64,000 nucleotides of DNA, taken from positions 5,838,001-5,902,000 of the forward strand of contig NC_056420.1 in the NCBI RefSeq assembly GCF_905147365.1, written 5' to 3'. The stretch is from Aricia agestis. Taxonomy: Eukaryota; Arthropoda; Insecta; Lepidoptera; Lycaenidae. Numbering within the stretch: the stretch's first letter is position 1; every line of letters starts with the position of its first letter. The notes beneath the pieces were generated by a model. It was not told where the DNA came from. It searched no databases and saw only the letters and a list, made by a program, of their open reading frames with translations. The position numbers and the translations under genes are program-made. Below are positions 1 through 10,409 of the stretch, in pieces.

Positions 1-43
1 CTCTTTTTTTTAACAAGAAAAATATTTTTAACAAATTTTTTTT

Positions 44-338
44 ATGAAATAAGGGGGCAAACGAGCAAACTGGTCACCTGATGGAAAGCAACTTCCGTCG
101 CCCATGGACACTCCCAGCCTTTTAAGAGGGAATAGGGTAATAGGGGAGGGTAGGGATGGGAAGGGAAGGGTATAGGGGAGGGTAGGGAAGGGAATAGGGT
201 AGGGGATTGGGCCTCCGGTAAACTCACTCACTCGGCGAAACACAGCGCAAGCGTTGTTTCACGCCGGTTTTCTGTGAGAACGTGGTATTTCTCCGGTCGA
301 GCCGGCCCATTCGTGCCGAAGCACGGATCTCCCACGTA
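44..338 (-). mobile_element. LINE-tail-sharing short element, copy A
   Basis: First of five copies (also 11245, 16091, 37567, 57879) of a roughly 260-330 bp element. Read on the minus strand it begins near the CACGTGGGAG end, carries a conserved block with CGCTTGCGCTGTGTTTCGCC, a C-rich minisatellite (CCCTACCCT type), then about 110 bp matching the 3' end of the LINE fragments at 27878 and 41951, ending in GCCCCCTTATTTCAT. I see no clear pol III A and B boxes, so it may be an internally deleted LINE rather than a tRNA SINE. Confidence 0.7.
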
Positions 339-514
339 TAAAAATATTACATAATTATATTATAATAATTTTATTTTGAGAAAAGAGAATGTGAAAACTA
401 TTTATGCAAATTAAAGGAATGTAAGGTCGCCGAAACATTCGCTGAACTACTTTTAGGCTACTGTATTGTGACGTAGAAAATTCGTTAATAAGACGAATTA
501 TTAAGAGCTCACCT

Positions 515-665
515 GACTCTAAAAATCAAACATCGTCCTTCTCTCTTCACACTCACGCCCGTCTTTCATATGCCAGGTGAAAAAGGACGGCGCGGAATCA
601 TCGCCGAGTTAGTTTTACTTGAATAAAAGACGAACTATAATGATTATGAAAAAAGTGTTTTGAGC
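515..665 (+). repeat. dispersed repeat R1, copy 1
   Basis: About 150 bp around CTCTCTTCACACTCACGCCC and GCCAGGTGAAAAAGGAC recurs in reverse orientation at 3106-3270 with scattered substitutions and small indels. It has no ORF. The class is unknown; it could be untranslated sequence of a larger retroelement. Confidence 0.55.
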
Positions 666-1730
666 AAATTTAGGTTTTATCAATACCCTTTTAGATATTA
701 AAAAATATTAAAGAAAAGACAGCAAACTTCGAAGATCCAAGCAAAAATGTGTCTAAAACAAGGTTTTTTGTAAAAAAGAAACTATCGAGCATTTTTTGAG
801 TAATCGTGTTTTCGTCTTGAGCATTTAATCTTTATGAACTGAAGTTACTTGTGTCAAAAAATCAGTTTTCTAGACCTTACAGATTTTGAGATCTAGGTTA
901 AAGTATGTAGCCAAGTTAGGGTCATATGGGCTCTTAATGATGACCGTTTTACAAAATCTGGTATAGCAATAAGATCATAGTATAATAATATCATTATAGT
1001 ATTGCTATTGCTTACGACATAATATAGGTATTATAGTAACACTATAACACCTACAAGTTGTAAATTAATAAGAACATCTATCTTTAATACTTACTAACTG
1101 TTGAGGATCATATATTTATATATTATATTAAGTGTACTGTCACTTCTTGGTGGAAATTCATGTTCAATTAAATAATTATACACTTTCCTTGCACTTATTC
1201 CACTTTATTACTAATATAATATTTTTAATTGATCATAGATTGTCCGATAATAAACATTTGAATGTTATTTTCTTACTATTTACCTATTTCGTGATTCATA
1301 AAACACCACAAAAATGCACAATATGAACAAATAATAAAAATAGTCGATAAAATACTCGAGGCTCGGTGGTTTCCGAAATTCCGGAATAACTCGATGACGG
1401 CCATAGAATTTTACGTTCTTTGAGCTTTTACAATCGGATCCACGCAAAATACGGATTACGACTTACAACAGACATTCCTTACCTTATTTGTTCCCCACGT
1501 CAACCAAGAATCTCTTTCTCTTTGCCAAAATATAAATTCCCAAATTTGGAATAATGGAAAAAATGCTCGACATATTTTAACCTTCAAATCATTACTTTAT
1601 TCATGCTAGACAGATTTTGTGTGAAATGATTCACGGAAATTATTACACTTCTGACAGTATCTGGGGGTTACCTTGAAATTCCCTTCAGCAAATTACTAAG
1701 TTTTTAAATATTAAAATTCCTAGGCAAGCA
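666..1730. other. AT-rich stretch, nothing recognised
   Basis: No ORF worth naming, no clear inverted repeat and no match to the repeat families elsewhere in the window. Confidence 0.5.
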
Positions 1731-2476
1731 TCTATACTAATATTATAAAGCGGAATAATTTGTTACTTAGTTTGTTTGTTTGTTTGAACGCGCTAATCTC
1801 AGGAACTACTGGTCCGAATTAAAAAAAATCTTTTAGTGTTAGATATCCCATTTATCGAGGATATAATATTTTATCACGCTAAGACTAATAGGAGCGAAGA
1901 AATAGAGGAAAATGTGGAAAAAACGGGAGGAAATATATTTGAAAGTGCTTATTTGAACACGCTAATCTTAGGAACTACTGGTCCGATTTAAAAAATTATT
2001 TCAATGTTAGATAGCCCATTTATCGAGGAAGGCTTTAGGCTATATTTTATTACGCTAAGACTAATAGGAGCGAATAAATAGAGGAAAATATGGAAAAAAC
2101 AGGAGGAAATTATTTGAAAGGGCTTATTTGAATGCGCTAATCACAGGAACTACTGGTCCGATTTGAAAAATTATTTCAGTGGTAGATAGCCCTTTTATTT
2201 AGAAAGGATAAAGGCTATATCCTTTCCTTATCCTTATAATCCATCCTATCCTATCCTATATCCTTTTATCACGCTAAGACTAATAGGAGCGAAGAAATAG
2301 AGGAAAGTGTGAAAAAAATGGGGGAAGTTATTTGAAAGCGTTTATCTCAGGAACTACTGGAGCAATTTTTTGTTATTTGGCACAAATAAGTAATAGATAT
2401 AGGATATTTTTGTGGAATAATTATTTGTCTGTGAAATATCTAATTTACGCGGACGGAGCCGCACGGAACGTCTAGT
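1731..2476 (+). mobile_element. Helitron-like element with 174-bp internal repeats
   Basis: Starts TCTATACTAATATTATAAAG, contains three imperfect direct repeats of about 172-174 bp (each opening near CGCTAATCTCAGGAACTACTGG) plus a shorter final one, and ends in a GCGGACGGAGCCGC hairpin region followed by CTAGT. The hairpin plus CTAGT end, the lack of TIRs and the absence of coding capacity fit a non-autonomous lepidopteran Helitron-like element. Relatives lie at 14304-15328, 57673-57868 and 59193-60403 (minus). Confidence 0.65.
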
Positions 2477-2597
2477 GAATTGATATTGGGACAAGAAAAA
2501 GCACTAAAGCCTCGCTCGTTTTGCATGGATGACCGTGAATGCGAAGCTGTCTTTAGCATATGTACAATTATTGACATCGATCATGTTATGTAATCAA

Positions 2598-3104
2598 CGC
2601 CTCCAGGTCCAGGTTCAGAGCGTGGCTCTTGACTCGAAGGTCGTGGATTCGATTTCCGCATTGGGAATATGTTATTTCCAAGTTTGGTTAGGACAATGCA
2701 GGCTGATCACATAATTTGACGACCTCTGTGGCTCAGTGGTGAGCGCGTCGGTAGCTCAAGCTGGGGGTCGCGGGTTCGAATCCCGCCGACGGAACAAAAT
2801 TTTTCAATGTTCCCGGGTCTGGATGTGTATTAAATATGTGTATGATATAATAAAAATCTTAAATATATGTATAGTATAAAAGTATTAAATATATTTCCGT
2901 TGTCTGGTACCTGTAACACAAGTCCTTTAGGTACTTAGCACGGGGCCAGACTGACGTGGTGTGAAGCGTCCATAGATATTATAAAAAAAAATGTCTGACG
3001 AGTAAGATGATTCATGCGTCGTATGGGCATGTCAAAAGTCGGTCCTGCGCCTGATCTCTCGCCAGTCGTGTCGGTCGTCCCTCCCACTGGGCTATGAGGG
3101 TAAG
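2598..3104 (+). mobile_element. SINE-B (tRNA-derived) copy interrupted by another SINE
   Basis: The tRNA-like head starts CGCCTCCAGG and has a degenerate B box (GGATTCGATTTCC). The body follows to 2717 and resumes at 2992 (TGTCTGACGAGTAAG) to about 3104. Compared with the full-length copy at 52331-52679, the two halves join exactly across the 2718-2991 insertion. The copy is diverged and lacks its distal 3' part, where repeat R1 begins. Confidence 0.75.
2718..2991 (+). mobile_element. Metulj/Lm1-like tRNA-derived SINE, copy 1
   Basis: Starts GACGACCTCTGTGGCTCAGT (A-box region), has a B box GGTTCGAATCC, an AT-rich middle and a conserved 3' block with CCGTTGTCTGGTACC and AACACAAGTCC, ending in an A-rich tail. 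This layout matches Metulj-type SINEs known from butterflies. It is inserted within an older SINE-B copy. A second copy is at 7675-7986. Confidence 0.8.
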
Positions 3105-3105
3105 A

Positions 3106-3270
3106 CTTGTATAACACTTTTTTCATAATCATTATAGTAAGTCTTTTATTCATAGTAAAACTAACTTGGCGATAAGTCCTTTTTCACCTGGCATAATAAT
3201 ATTATTATGAAAGACGGGCGTGAATGTGAAGAGAGAAGGCCGATATATGATTTTTTGGTTTAGTCGCCCT
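3106..3270 (-). repeat. dispersed repeat R1, copy 2
   Basis: Reverse-complement relative of 515-665, sharing the CTTTCAT, GCCAGGTGAAAAAGGAC and GATTATGAAAAAAGTGTT segments. It abuts the broken 3' side of the SINE-B copy. Confidence 0.55.
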
Positions 3271-3536
3271 CTTAAATCACATCTTAGAATTCTGCAAAAA
3301 AATAAAAAGCAAAATTGTACCTGCTCCTCCAAATTGTGAAATGTTGTATAACATAATTGGCGTTTTTATGAAAAATATGTTTCATTTTTCCCGTGGAATT
3401 TCCACGTTTAATATTATGATGTTAAAACATGAGAACATGACAGGACATAGGACGAAAAAATGTGTTTATTAAGGAAAAACATTTTAATATCCCTTTGAGT
3501 TTCAAATAACAAACACAAAGCTTTGATTTCTTTGAC

Positions 3537-3938
3537 TTGCTGATTTCGCTTTGTTTGTTTTTAGATTGTATCAATCGTATTTGCTTTCAGAAAATTAAAT
3601 TGCCACCGGGGGCTCGATTCTTATACATCGAATATCGCTTCAGTGGTGTTTCTGATTCTGATTCTGATGCTCTCAAGCGCAAGAGAGATCGAATAAGATG
3701 GAAGCGACTTTCTCATAGTAATCAAACCTTGTCACCATTTTTTAATGCCTCGCTTTTAAACTCGTGCCAACAAGAAGTTGGTCTCTGGGACTCCGAAACT
3801 GTTGGACTGATTTTTATGAAATTGGAAGAACGAAAGAAATGGGAAAGAAGATTAATTTATACTCCCCTTCGGATACTCCGTTTGCGCATGCCAAGTCGCG
3901 GGCAAGCGCTAGTCTTAGCTAACTTGGGAACAATATAG
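3537..3938 (+). other. unrecognised 133-codon ORF
   Basis: An ATG-to-stop frame of 133 residues that I cannot assign to a family. It has a basic stretch (ALKRKRDRIRWKR) after an acidic-serine run and is rich in Arg and Leu. Acceptor-like polypyrimidine-AG sites lie inside its start, so an exon reading is conceivable. No partner exon, promoter or conserved motif supports it. It may well be a chance ORF. Confidence 0.15.
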
Positions 3939-5280
3939 ATTACTCAGAAATGGTACTCACGACATCTGAATTGATTTTTTTTACATATAGACGAGAATTG
4001 CGAGGGACAAAAATCTTTTTAAGCCCGACGACCGCGTCCAGTTTCACTGGATTCACTCTATCACTAGTTATCTGTTTAGTCGGTGACAGTGATGAATGTT
4101 GAAGTGAAAATAGAGTTCCGTTTTTAAAGGAAAGTTAGGCGGTTTATACACAGCTGAGCGCGACAGTTGCAGGTGTTAACGCCGCATGTGACGTATGAAA
4201 CTTTGTGAAAATCCCCTTAATTTATACACGGGGGAAGTTTTAAGAATAATTTCGCTCGTTTAAAGCCCAATTGCAGGTTTTTCGAGCGAATTTTTTAAAA
4301 CCTGGGGTAAAATTAAAAAATTTAAAAGATTAACGCTTCTTTTACATCATGGAATATTTTTCACAAATATAATTTAAGTAACAGTACATATTAAGCTTTT
4401 ATATTCACAACTTTATTTTTATGAACAACAAAAGAGATGTCAAATTAAAAAATAAAAAGATGAAGAGGCGTGTTATTAAGTGGGCGTTACTCGAAAATAT
4501 ACTTTTTCCCCATAACTTTATTGCGACGAAAAAATAAATTTTTTTGGGATGAATTTTCTTTTCCGGTGATTCCAGTGTGAAGAGGTAACAGACAGTCATA
4601 CGAATTTATAGATTACCTGTGCATAATTTTACCTTCGTACATCGAAACAATGTATTGTGAAGCGCTCCTAACCACCGCGGGCTGAGAGAAACAATGAGAA
4701 CAATATCTCGGTGAGAGATTAATGAAATGTTTCCACGAGTTTTATTTTCTCGAGACATCTCGGATAGCCACAATCTCGGTCATTTAAAATAAATTGTTGT
4801 AAGTTAAAATTGCGCTTGCCTCCGCGATCAACGCAAAGAAAATTAAACAAGATAACGTTTTTTAAGCGGTGTCAGTTACGTTATAAAATAAGATACCACG
4901 TTTTTAACTATCTCATCTCGTCCTAGAATAAAAGTTTTTGTTGAATATTTTAAAGAAGTTGGAGCAACGCTTTTTTTCCCAAGTATAATCTTTATTGTTC
5001 CATTTTAGCTACAAATTTTCGTTAAAAAAATATCGAAACGCCGAACAGCGAATGCGCGTGAAAAGGTGCGTTGACGCGCTTTCATATTTAGTTAAATAGA
5101 AAGTATTTAAAGCACGGCATGCGCGCGACCTGCTGGAACTTGGCCGCGCACTCCGTGATCTTTGATATTAGAACAATAATTATAGAGATGAATATAGTTT
5201 TGCCAAAAAATATTTCTGCACTACGCTTCTGCACTCTGCCCCAGTGTAAGTGTCCAGCCTGAGATTATAGTGTACATTTT
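3939..5280. other. unannotated stretch
   Basis: Short ORFs only. No TIR or SINE is recognised. Confidence 0.4.
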
Positions 5281-5294
5281 AGGCTTTTAACAGA

Positions 5295-5350
5295 CGAACG
5301 GAACTTGTCGACGCCAGCCATCGACGCGTGCCGTCGACAAGTGCCGTTCG
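5295..5350. repeat. GC-rich compact hairpin
   Basis: Two 19-bp arms starting CGAACGG and ending GTCGACG (5295-5313 and 5332-5350) pair with a single mismatch around an 18-nt loop. Confidence 0.6.
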
Positions 5351-5446
5351 GGTAAGAAGCCTTACCAGTGCGACTTGAAGATTACTCGTCAAACTGTGAA
5401 GGGCAATTGGCGTATGTATACAATATCCCAATAACGTACCGTCCTA

Positions 5447-5493
5447 CTTATTAGTAGATCAGTGTGATGGAAAAAAACTGATCTACTAATAAG
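5447..5493. repeat. compact perfect hairpin
   Basis: Arms CTTATTAGTAGATCAGT (5447-5463) and its exact complement (5477-5493) enclose a 13-nt loop. Confidence 0.7.
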
Positions 5494-5695
5494 GAGAGCG
5501 CTCTCTCTTCGCACCAGCGAACATAATATTACCAAAGACTTCTATTTAAACTTAAATAGAATTCTTTGAATATTACCTTAAATCGAGCACTTTGCATTCC
5601 CCTTCCGTTCACCGTTTCACTTGTACCACTCGCGGCTCTTGATAATTTTATTTACACTGAAGTCATAATAATTTGTATGTAAGAATGATCTAGCT

Positions 5696-5878
5696 CAGTG
5701 TTTCCCAACCTTTTTCAGCCACGAACCCCCAGGAAGTAAAGAACAGTTTTCACGGATCCCCTTAATAAAATAAACAGCAAAAAAAATCGGATTCCGTATG
5801 GTCCAGAGATGACACCGCGGACTCCCAAACATAATATACTCTACCAGGGGTCCGCGGACCACAGGTTGGGAAACACTG
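5696..5878. mobile_element. hAT-like MITE
   Basis: 183 bp bounded by CAGTGTTTCCCAACCT and its inverted complement. The internal sequence is non-coding. TCTAGCT occurs next to both ends, offset by a few bases on the right, suggesting an imperfect target duplication. The CAGTG/CAGGG-type terminus is usual for hAT MITEs. Confidence 0.65.
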
Positions 5879-6012
5879 GACTCTAGCTAAATTCCGATAG
5901 CATAAATATCGTGTGAGTCGCAGACACAATAGATTTTCAATTGTTATGCGACAGCCGGGTGCCGCTTGTGGATTGATGGGTTAAATTAGTACGGGCCAAT
6001 TTTAATTTTTTT

Positions 6013-6238
6013 ATAGCTTTTATCTCGGGCTTTGAGCGTGGTGACCGAATCAAGAAATTCCGTAACGAAAAAAACCTAACACTCGTCTAACGTCGTCGTT
6101 TCAGTTTAGCAGACTACGGCGCGGTGTTTGTGTGCGAGCGACTGGACGTATGCGTATAGCTAACTTCAATATACTAGCTAGCTTCAATATCTTTACCGCG
6201 GCAGTTCCCTAGTGTTCCCGAGTGCCACACATATTTTT
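6013..6238 (+). repeat. dispersed repeat X, copy 1
   Basis: A three-copy family (also 34893-35110 and 58521-58775 minus). Shared blocks are TAGCTTTTATC, GGGCTTTGAGCG, GGTGTTTGTGTGCG and ACCGCGGCAGT, then CCGAGTG and CACAC. It is non-coding and I do not recognise its class. Confidence 0.6.
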
Positions 6239-6740
6239 TATTTTTCTATAAGAAATATTTCAGTTTTCTGCTTACATCTTAGCGTTAAATTGCAGCAATC
6301 CTTGAGGAATAAAATTTAATGCTTAAGCCAATTACCTGTCAGGCGCACACCAACCAAGGGTCACCTCAGTCCTATTTCACGTAAAAATACGTAAAAAGTT
6401 AGGAAAATTGTCAACAGATTTGTAAGAGCTTGTAATTATATTTTTCAACATTAATAAAACACAAGTTTTCTTGAACTGTTTCCACTATGTTAATTTATAT
6501 TTATAGAAAATTATAACTTCTATAATATTTATTATATAGTAGAAATAGTGCAAGAAACTTTTCTATTTATATTTTTATTGTATTTCATTAACGTTGAGCA
6601 TGAATTTCCACCAAGAACCAAAAGTGCAGTCAATGTACTTAATTATTTTTGTTTTAATAATTATTGGACTCAATAATATTGCTATTATATTCGGACCAAC
6701 ATTTTCTTCATTTATTCATTACTTTCCGATTTATAAATTA

Positions 6741-7055
6741 ACTAGCTGTCCCGGCAAACGTTTCTTTGCCTTATAAAGTATTTCCGTCGTATTATTTTAT
6801 TGAAGTGACTAAATAAGTACATCACCATGGCAACGTCCATCGCTATCCCGTCGCACAAACAATGGTCACCGTCAGTCTCGAGTTGTAATAATTTACTATT
6901 ATTTATTCAACAAATGCACTTATCAATATAATAAGTACTTACCCAGTAGCCGATTCTCAGACCAACAGAATATGCATATAAAAGGTTACAATCAGTAAAG
7001 CCGTTTCAAAGGAGTACGCGGCCTAACATTGTGACACGAGAATCTTATATATAAG
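6741..7055 (-). mobile_element. Helitron-like fragment
   Basis: On the minus strand it ends with an AACGTTTGCCGGGACAGCTAGT-type terminus. The opposite end has the GTGACACGAGAATCTTATAT block shared with 38193-38371. Non-coding. Confidence 0.5.
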
Positions 7056-7142
7056 ATAATAATTATTTTTCTGGGGTAAAAAATATACTATGTCCTTTCC
7101 CGGGATTCAATGTGTCTCCATATAAACTTACAGAAACTCAGT

Positions 7143-7330
7143 TCAGGGGCTTTTGGGTGTAAAAAGGTTTTTTTTTTCACTTTTGTATGGACTATGGGGT
7201 AACTCGTGACGCCGGGGCGCTTGCCCATACAAAAGTGAAAAAAAAAATTGGTCTTTCAGCGCTGCCACTTTCACAGTGAACTCTCTACAAAAAACACATA
7301 CACCCTAAAGTAATATTATCACTTTGTTTA
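7143..7330. repeat. partial fold-back element (CAGGGTGTAACA family)
   Basis: Contains the two facing CTTTTGTATGG / CCATACAAAAGTGAAAAA segments and the terminal CACAGTGAACTCTCTAC and TATTATCACTT blocks of the complete copy at 62491-62749. The left terminus is missing. Confidence 0.55.
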
Positions 7331-7511
7331 CTTTTAAGATGATCGCACGTACTTTGTCCGAACCGTTATACCCCGTACATACATCACGCATAATGCACAT
7401 TACGACGGGGCGGGTCGCATTTTACATACATTTTAATTTATCGTGGATGCGGTAATGTAAAATATTGTATGGAAAGTGAGGCCCGCCACGCTGCGCCTCT
7501 TCAAAATGTGC

Positions 7512-7580
7512 GCGTATTTTTACACGCTTTTATAAGTTTGGGCTTATAGCCCAAGCTTATAAAAGCGTGTAAAAATACGC
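7512..7580. repeat. compact hairpin with about 32-bp arms
   Basis: A near-perfect inverted repeat with arms of about 32 bp, a single mismatch and a 4-5 nt loop. The inner part reads TTGGGCTTATAGCCCAA. There is no flanking duplication or internal sequence to suggest a MITE. Confidence 0.7.
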
Positions 7581-7674
7581 CAAATATAGCCTGTATGTAT
7601 GAAACAGAATCTTGGAACACGATTTTTACCTATCTCCAGTAGTCTAATTAATTCGAACCTTTTTTTGCTAATTG

Positions 7675-7986
7675 GACGACCTCTGTGGCTCATTTGGTGG
7701 GCTATTGGTAGCTCAAGCCGGGGGTCGCGGGTTCGAATCCCGCCGGCGAAACAAAAAGTTTTCGAAGTTGGTCATGGATGTGTAATAAATATGTGTATAA
7801 TATAATAAAAATCTTAAATATATGTATAGATAGTATAAAAGTATCTTAAATATATGTTACATAGTATAAAAGTATTAAATGTTATATTTCCGTTGTCTGG
7901 TACCAGTAACACAAGTCCTTCAGGTAACTAGCACGGGGCCAGACTGACGTGGTGTGAAGCGTACATAGATATTATTTAAAAAAAAA
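7675..7986 (+). mobile_element. Metulj/Lm1-like SINE, copy 2
   Basis: Same order as the 2718 copy: GACGACCTCTGTGGCTCA head, B box GGTTCGAATCC, a longer AT-rich middle with duplicated ATATATGTA and AGTATAAAAGTA segments, then CCGTTGTCTGGTACC and an A-rich tail. Confidence 0.8.
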
Positions 7987-8254
7987 TTGACAATGGAATA
8001 TCTTTTTTTTTCAATAAAAAAAATAGCTGTTTTTTAAGTTTCTTAAGCTTTAGACAAGGATGGTTCATGCAAAATATTTTATCCTCATTTAGTAATTCTA
8101 TACTGATAGTGATATCTGATAACTGTGTATTGTTTGTATATATTTTGGTAACCATTTCCATCCCCTGGGAATTGGCACGTGATTTGTTAGGGAAATAGTT
8201 TATCAGAAAGTGGAAACTAGACTGTAGCGTCGTCATTCCCTTATTTATTTTTTT

Positions 8255-8455
8255 ACTAGCAGTTGCCCGCGGCTTGGTCCGCGTCCACGTCAAAAATTTT
8301 TTTTTGTAATTTTTTATATACGTATTAGGTATCCTATATTACTTAGCTGATACCTTCAAAAGTATGTGTACAAAGTTTAATGATAATTCGTCAAGTAGTT
8401 TTTGCGTGAAAGCGTAACAAACATCCACGCTTTCACATTTAAAATATTAATAGGG
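8255..8455 (-). mobile_element. Helitron-like fragment
   Basis: On the minus strand it ends GCGGACCAAGCCGCGGGCAA then CTGCTAGT. The body has the GAAAGCGTGGATG block. The terminus matches the 15328 and 59193 ends. Confidence 0.55.
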
Positions 8456-9530
8456 ATTTATTATTCATATACAATATCAGTACAAAATTATAAAAAATCT
8501 TGCCGCAAAAACTACATAGAGTTATCTAGACAAGATAATGCCATTATAGATAATCTAGTTTTCTTAATAAGTGTTTTTTAAGTTGCCGTCTATACTTACA
8601 CCTGTATTCTTAACATTTTATTTCCACCCTTACGTTTGTATTTTTTTTTATTGTAGATAATTTTGTCACGGGAAATAACGTGGAAAATTGTGGGAAAATT
8701 GGAATCATAAAATCATACTGTTTTTACTTGTACTTGTAATTATGCGAGCAACATCATAACTTTTAAATAATAGCACTTATTTTTTAAAGTTTTACTTTTG
8801 TCGCAGGCTGTACTTAAATTTTGATATGATGTCATTCACTTTACAGTACAACAAAACATTAAATAATATTTAAATATATTTAGCGTGTAACAATATATTT
8901 TTAATGGCACGAAATTTTCGTCGTCATTCTTTCATTGTATTGTTGTAACAAATCGTAATATCAACGGGCTACTGCGGGCAATATTATTCACAGAGCACAG
9001 CCATCTGTTAACTCCTAGGCCCGATTCATACTGAGCGGCTGCGGTGCGGAAATATCGCCCGCAGGCATGTGGTTGAAATGCGCTTGAGAGCTCGAAAACG
9101 GGCAAAAGCTAAACGGTTGAGGGGTAGAGGAAACTTGATATTTATATATTCTGTATAACTTGACTGACATTTCAGTTCCTTTGCACATTTGAATACTGAA
9201 ACAACTCTCATTTATAGATAGGTGATGTCTTATTTGCAAATTAAAGTAATCACCTTATTTGGAAATAAAATAAAAAATATCCTCCCAAACTTACAGCCTT
9301 CCAAATTATTTATATTTCACATTGTAAATTTAAATTAAATTCTCTATTTTGCATTGAAATAACATAATAATCAAGAATGCAATTATCTAATTTGACAATA
9401 TGTCTAAATCGATATATTAATTACCCATCTTCTTTAATTTTTGTGTTACGTGAAATGCCTAGCTGTACTTTTATTATATTATGTCGTATACTTAACAAAA
9501 TATTATGGTGTAACTTAGAACCCAACGCCG
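8456..9530. other. AT-rich stretch, mostly unrecognised
   Basis: Two segments, GGCCCGATTCATA near 9019 and its rough inverse TGTGAATCGGTCC near 9650, could be ends of a diverged TIR element. Otherwise nothing is recognised. Confidence 0.3.
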
Positions 9531-9536
9531 CACCGA

Positions 9537-9577
9537 GCGACCCTCGTAGCATACTTACCGTATGCTACGAGGGTCGC
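9537..9577. repeat. compact perfect hairpin
   Basis: GCGACCCTCGTAGCATA (9537-9553) pairs exactly with 9561-9577 around a 7-nt loop. Confidence 0.75.
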
Positions 9578-9849
9578 GCTTAAACTGGTCACCCTATAGG
9601 CGTATTTTCTGGCTTTACCAGATCGCTAAATGAGCGCGTCTCCTTCTCATGTGAATCGGTCCTAATTTAAACTGGGGACATTTATTAAACAAACACTGAT
9701 TCTATTGTTCGTTTGAAACTGATTGAAAAGCTTATTTATAGGCGTTGTGACTACTATAACTCGTTTTAACGTACTTAAGACTTATAGTCCTTTTTTGTAC
9801 CTAACTACAGCGGAGGCATAGGAAAGGGTTGTGTTTTTGGTATTCTATA

Positions 9850-9960
9850 CAGGGTGCAAATAAACCTTCCGAGTTCCGGACAAATTTCGATATATTATAT
9901 TTTGTCCTTGTAAAAAAAAATACACGTATTTTTTCTTTTATAATAATTCAGTCAGTTAAG
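9850..9960 (+). repeat. half copy of CAGGGTGCAATTAAAC MITE
   Basis: Starts CAGGGTGCAAATAAACCTTCCG and continues with TTTTTCTTTTATAAT as in the complete element at 53858-54059, but no right terminus follows. Confidence 0.5.
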
Positions 9961-10066
9961 AAATGCTTGCCCCTGCTGTTTCGTTTTTACTCACATCGAT
10001 TTTGTAACGGCTTAACTAAGGAAGAGGTTTTTAGTTTTTCATACAAACATTTGGGCATTTCTGCAG

Positions 10067-10233
10067 CTAATATTATAATTTCGAAAGTGTGTCTGTTTGT
10101 CTATCTGTCTGTCTGTCACCTCTTCACGCCCAAACCGCACCGATTTTGCTGAGATATGGACATACTTTGAGTCCTGCAAAACAACATATTAAGCTACTTT
10201 TTACCTGGAAAAATGTTTTGTTGCGGGCAACAC
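10067..10233 (+). mobile_element. Helitron-like fragment
   Basis: Starts CTAATATTATAATTTCGAAAGTG, has a TCTG/TGTC simple repeat and CTCTTCACGCCCAAACCGC, and ends at TTGCGGGCAACACC. Relatives are at 27703, 54709 and 10410. Confidence 0.5.
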
Positions 10234-10239
10234 CTTTTT

Positions 10240-10373
10240 TTTTAACATGGGGAAATGCTTTACGCATCCCCGGCAAATTGGGGATATCGGCCGGGGTATG
10301 TGGGACTCCATAGTCTACCCACTAAAACCCCATGGTGCTCCAGTTGCGGGTACAATAGAACCTACCGGCGTGC
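10240..10373 (-). repeat. non-LTR retrotransposon 3'UTR-like repeat
   Basis: On the minus strand: GTTCTATTGTACCCGCAACT, then TTTTAGTGGGTAGAC, CCCACATACCCCGGCC and GATGCGTAAAGCATTTCCCC. The same block order occurs at 31932-32040 and 35917-36050. Non-coding. Confidence 0.55.
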
Positions 10374-10409
10374 GGGCAACACCTAGCATTTTAATATAAA
10401 CCCAGTAGA

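Noticed and set aside
2718..2795. Second tRNA-like sequence
   Set aside because: Head of the Metulj-like SINE, repeated at 7675 with the same body.
8950..9670. Possible 650-bp TIR element with GGCCCGATTCATA ends
   Set aside because: Pairing is limited to about 13 imperfect bases and no target duplication is seen.
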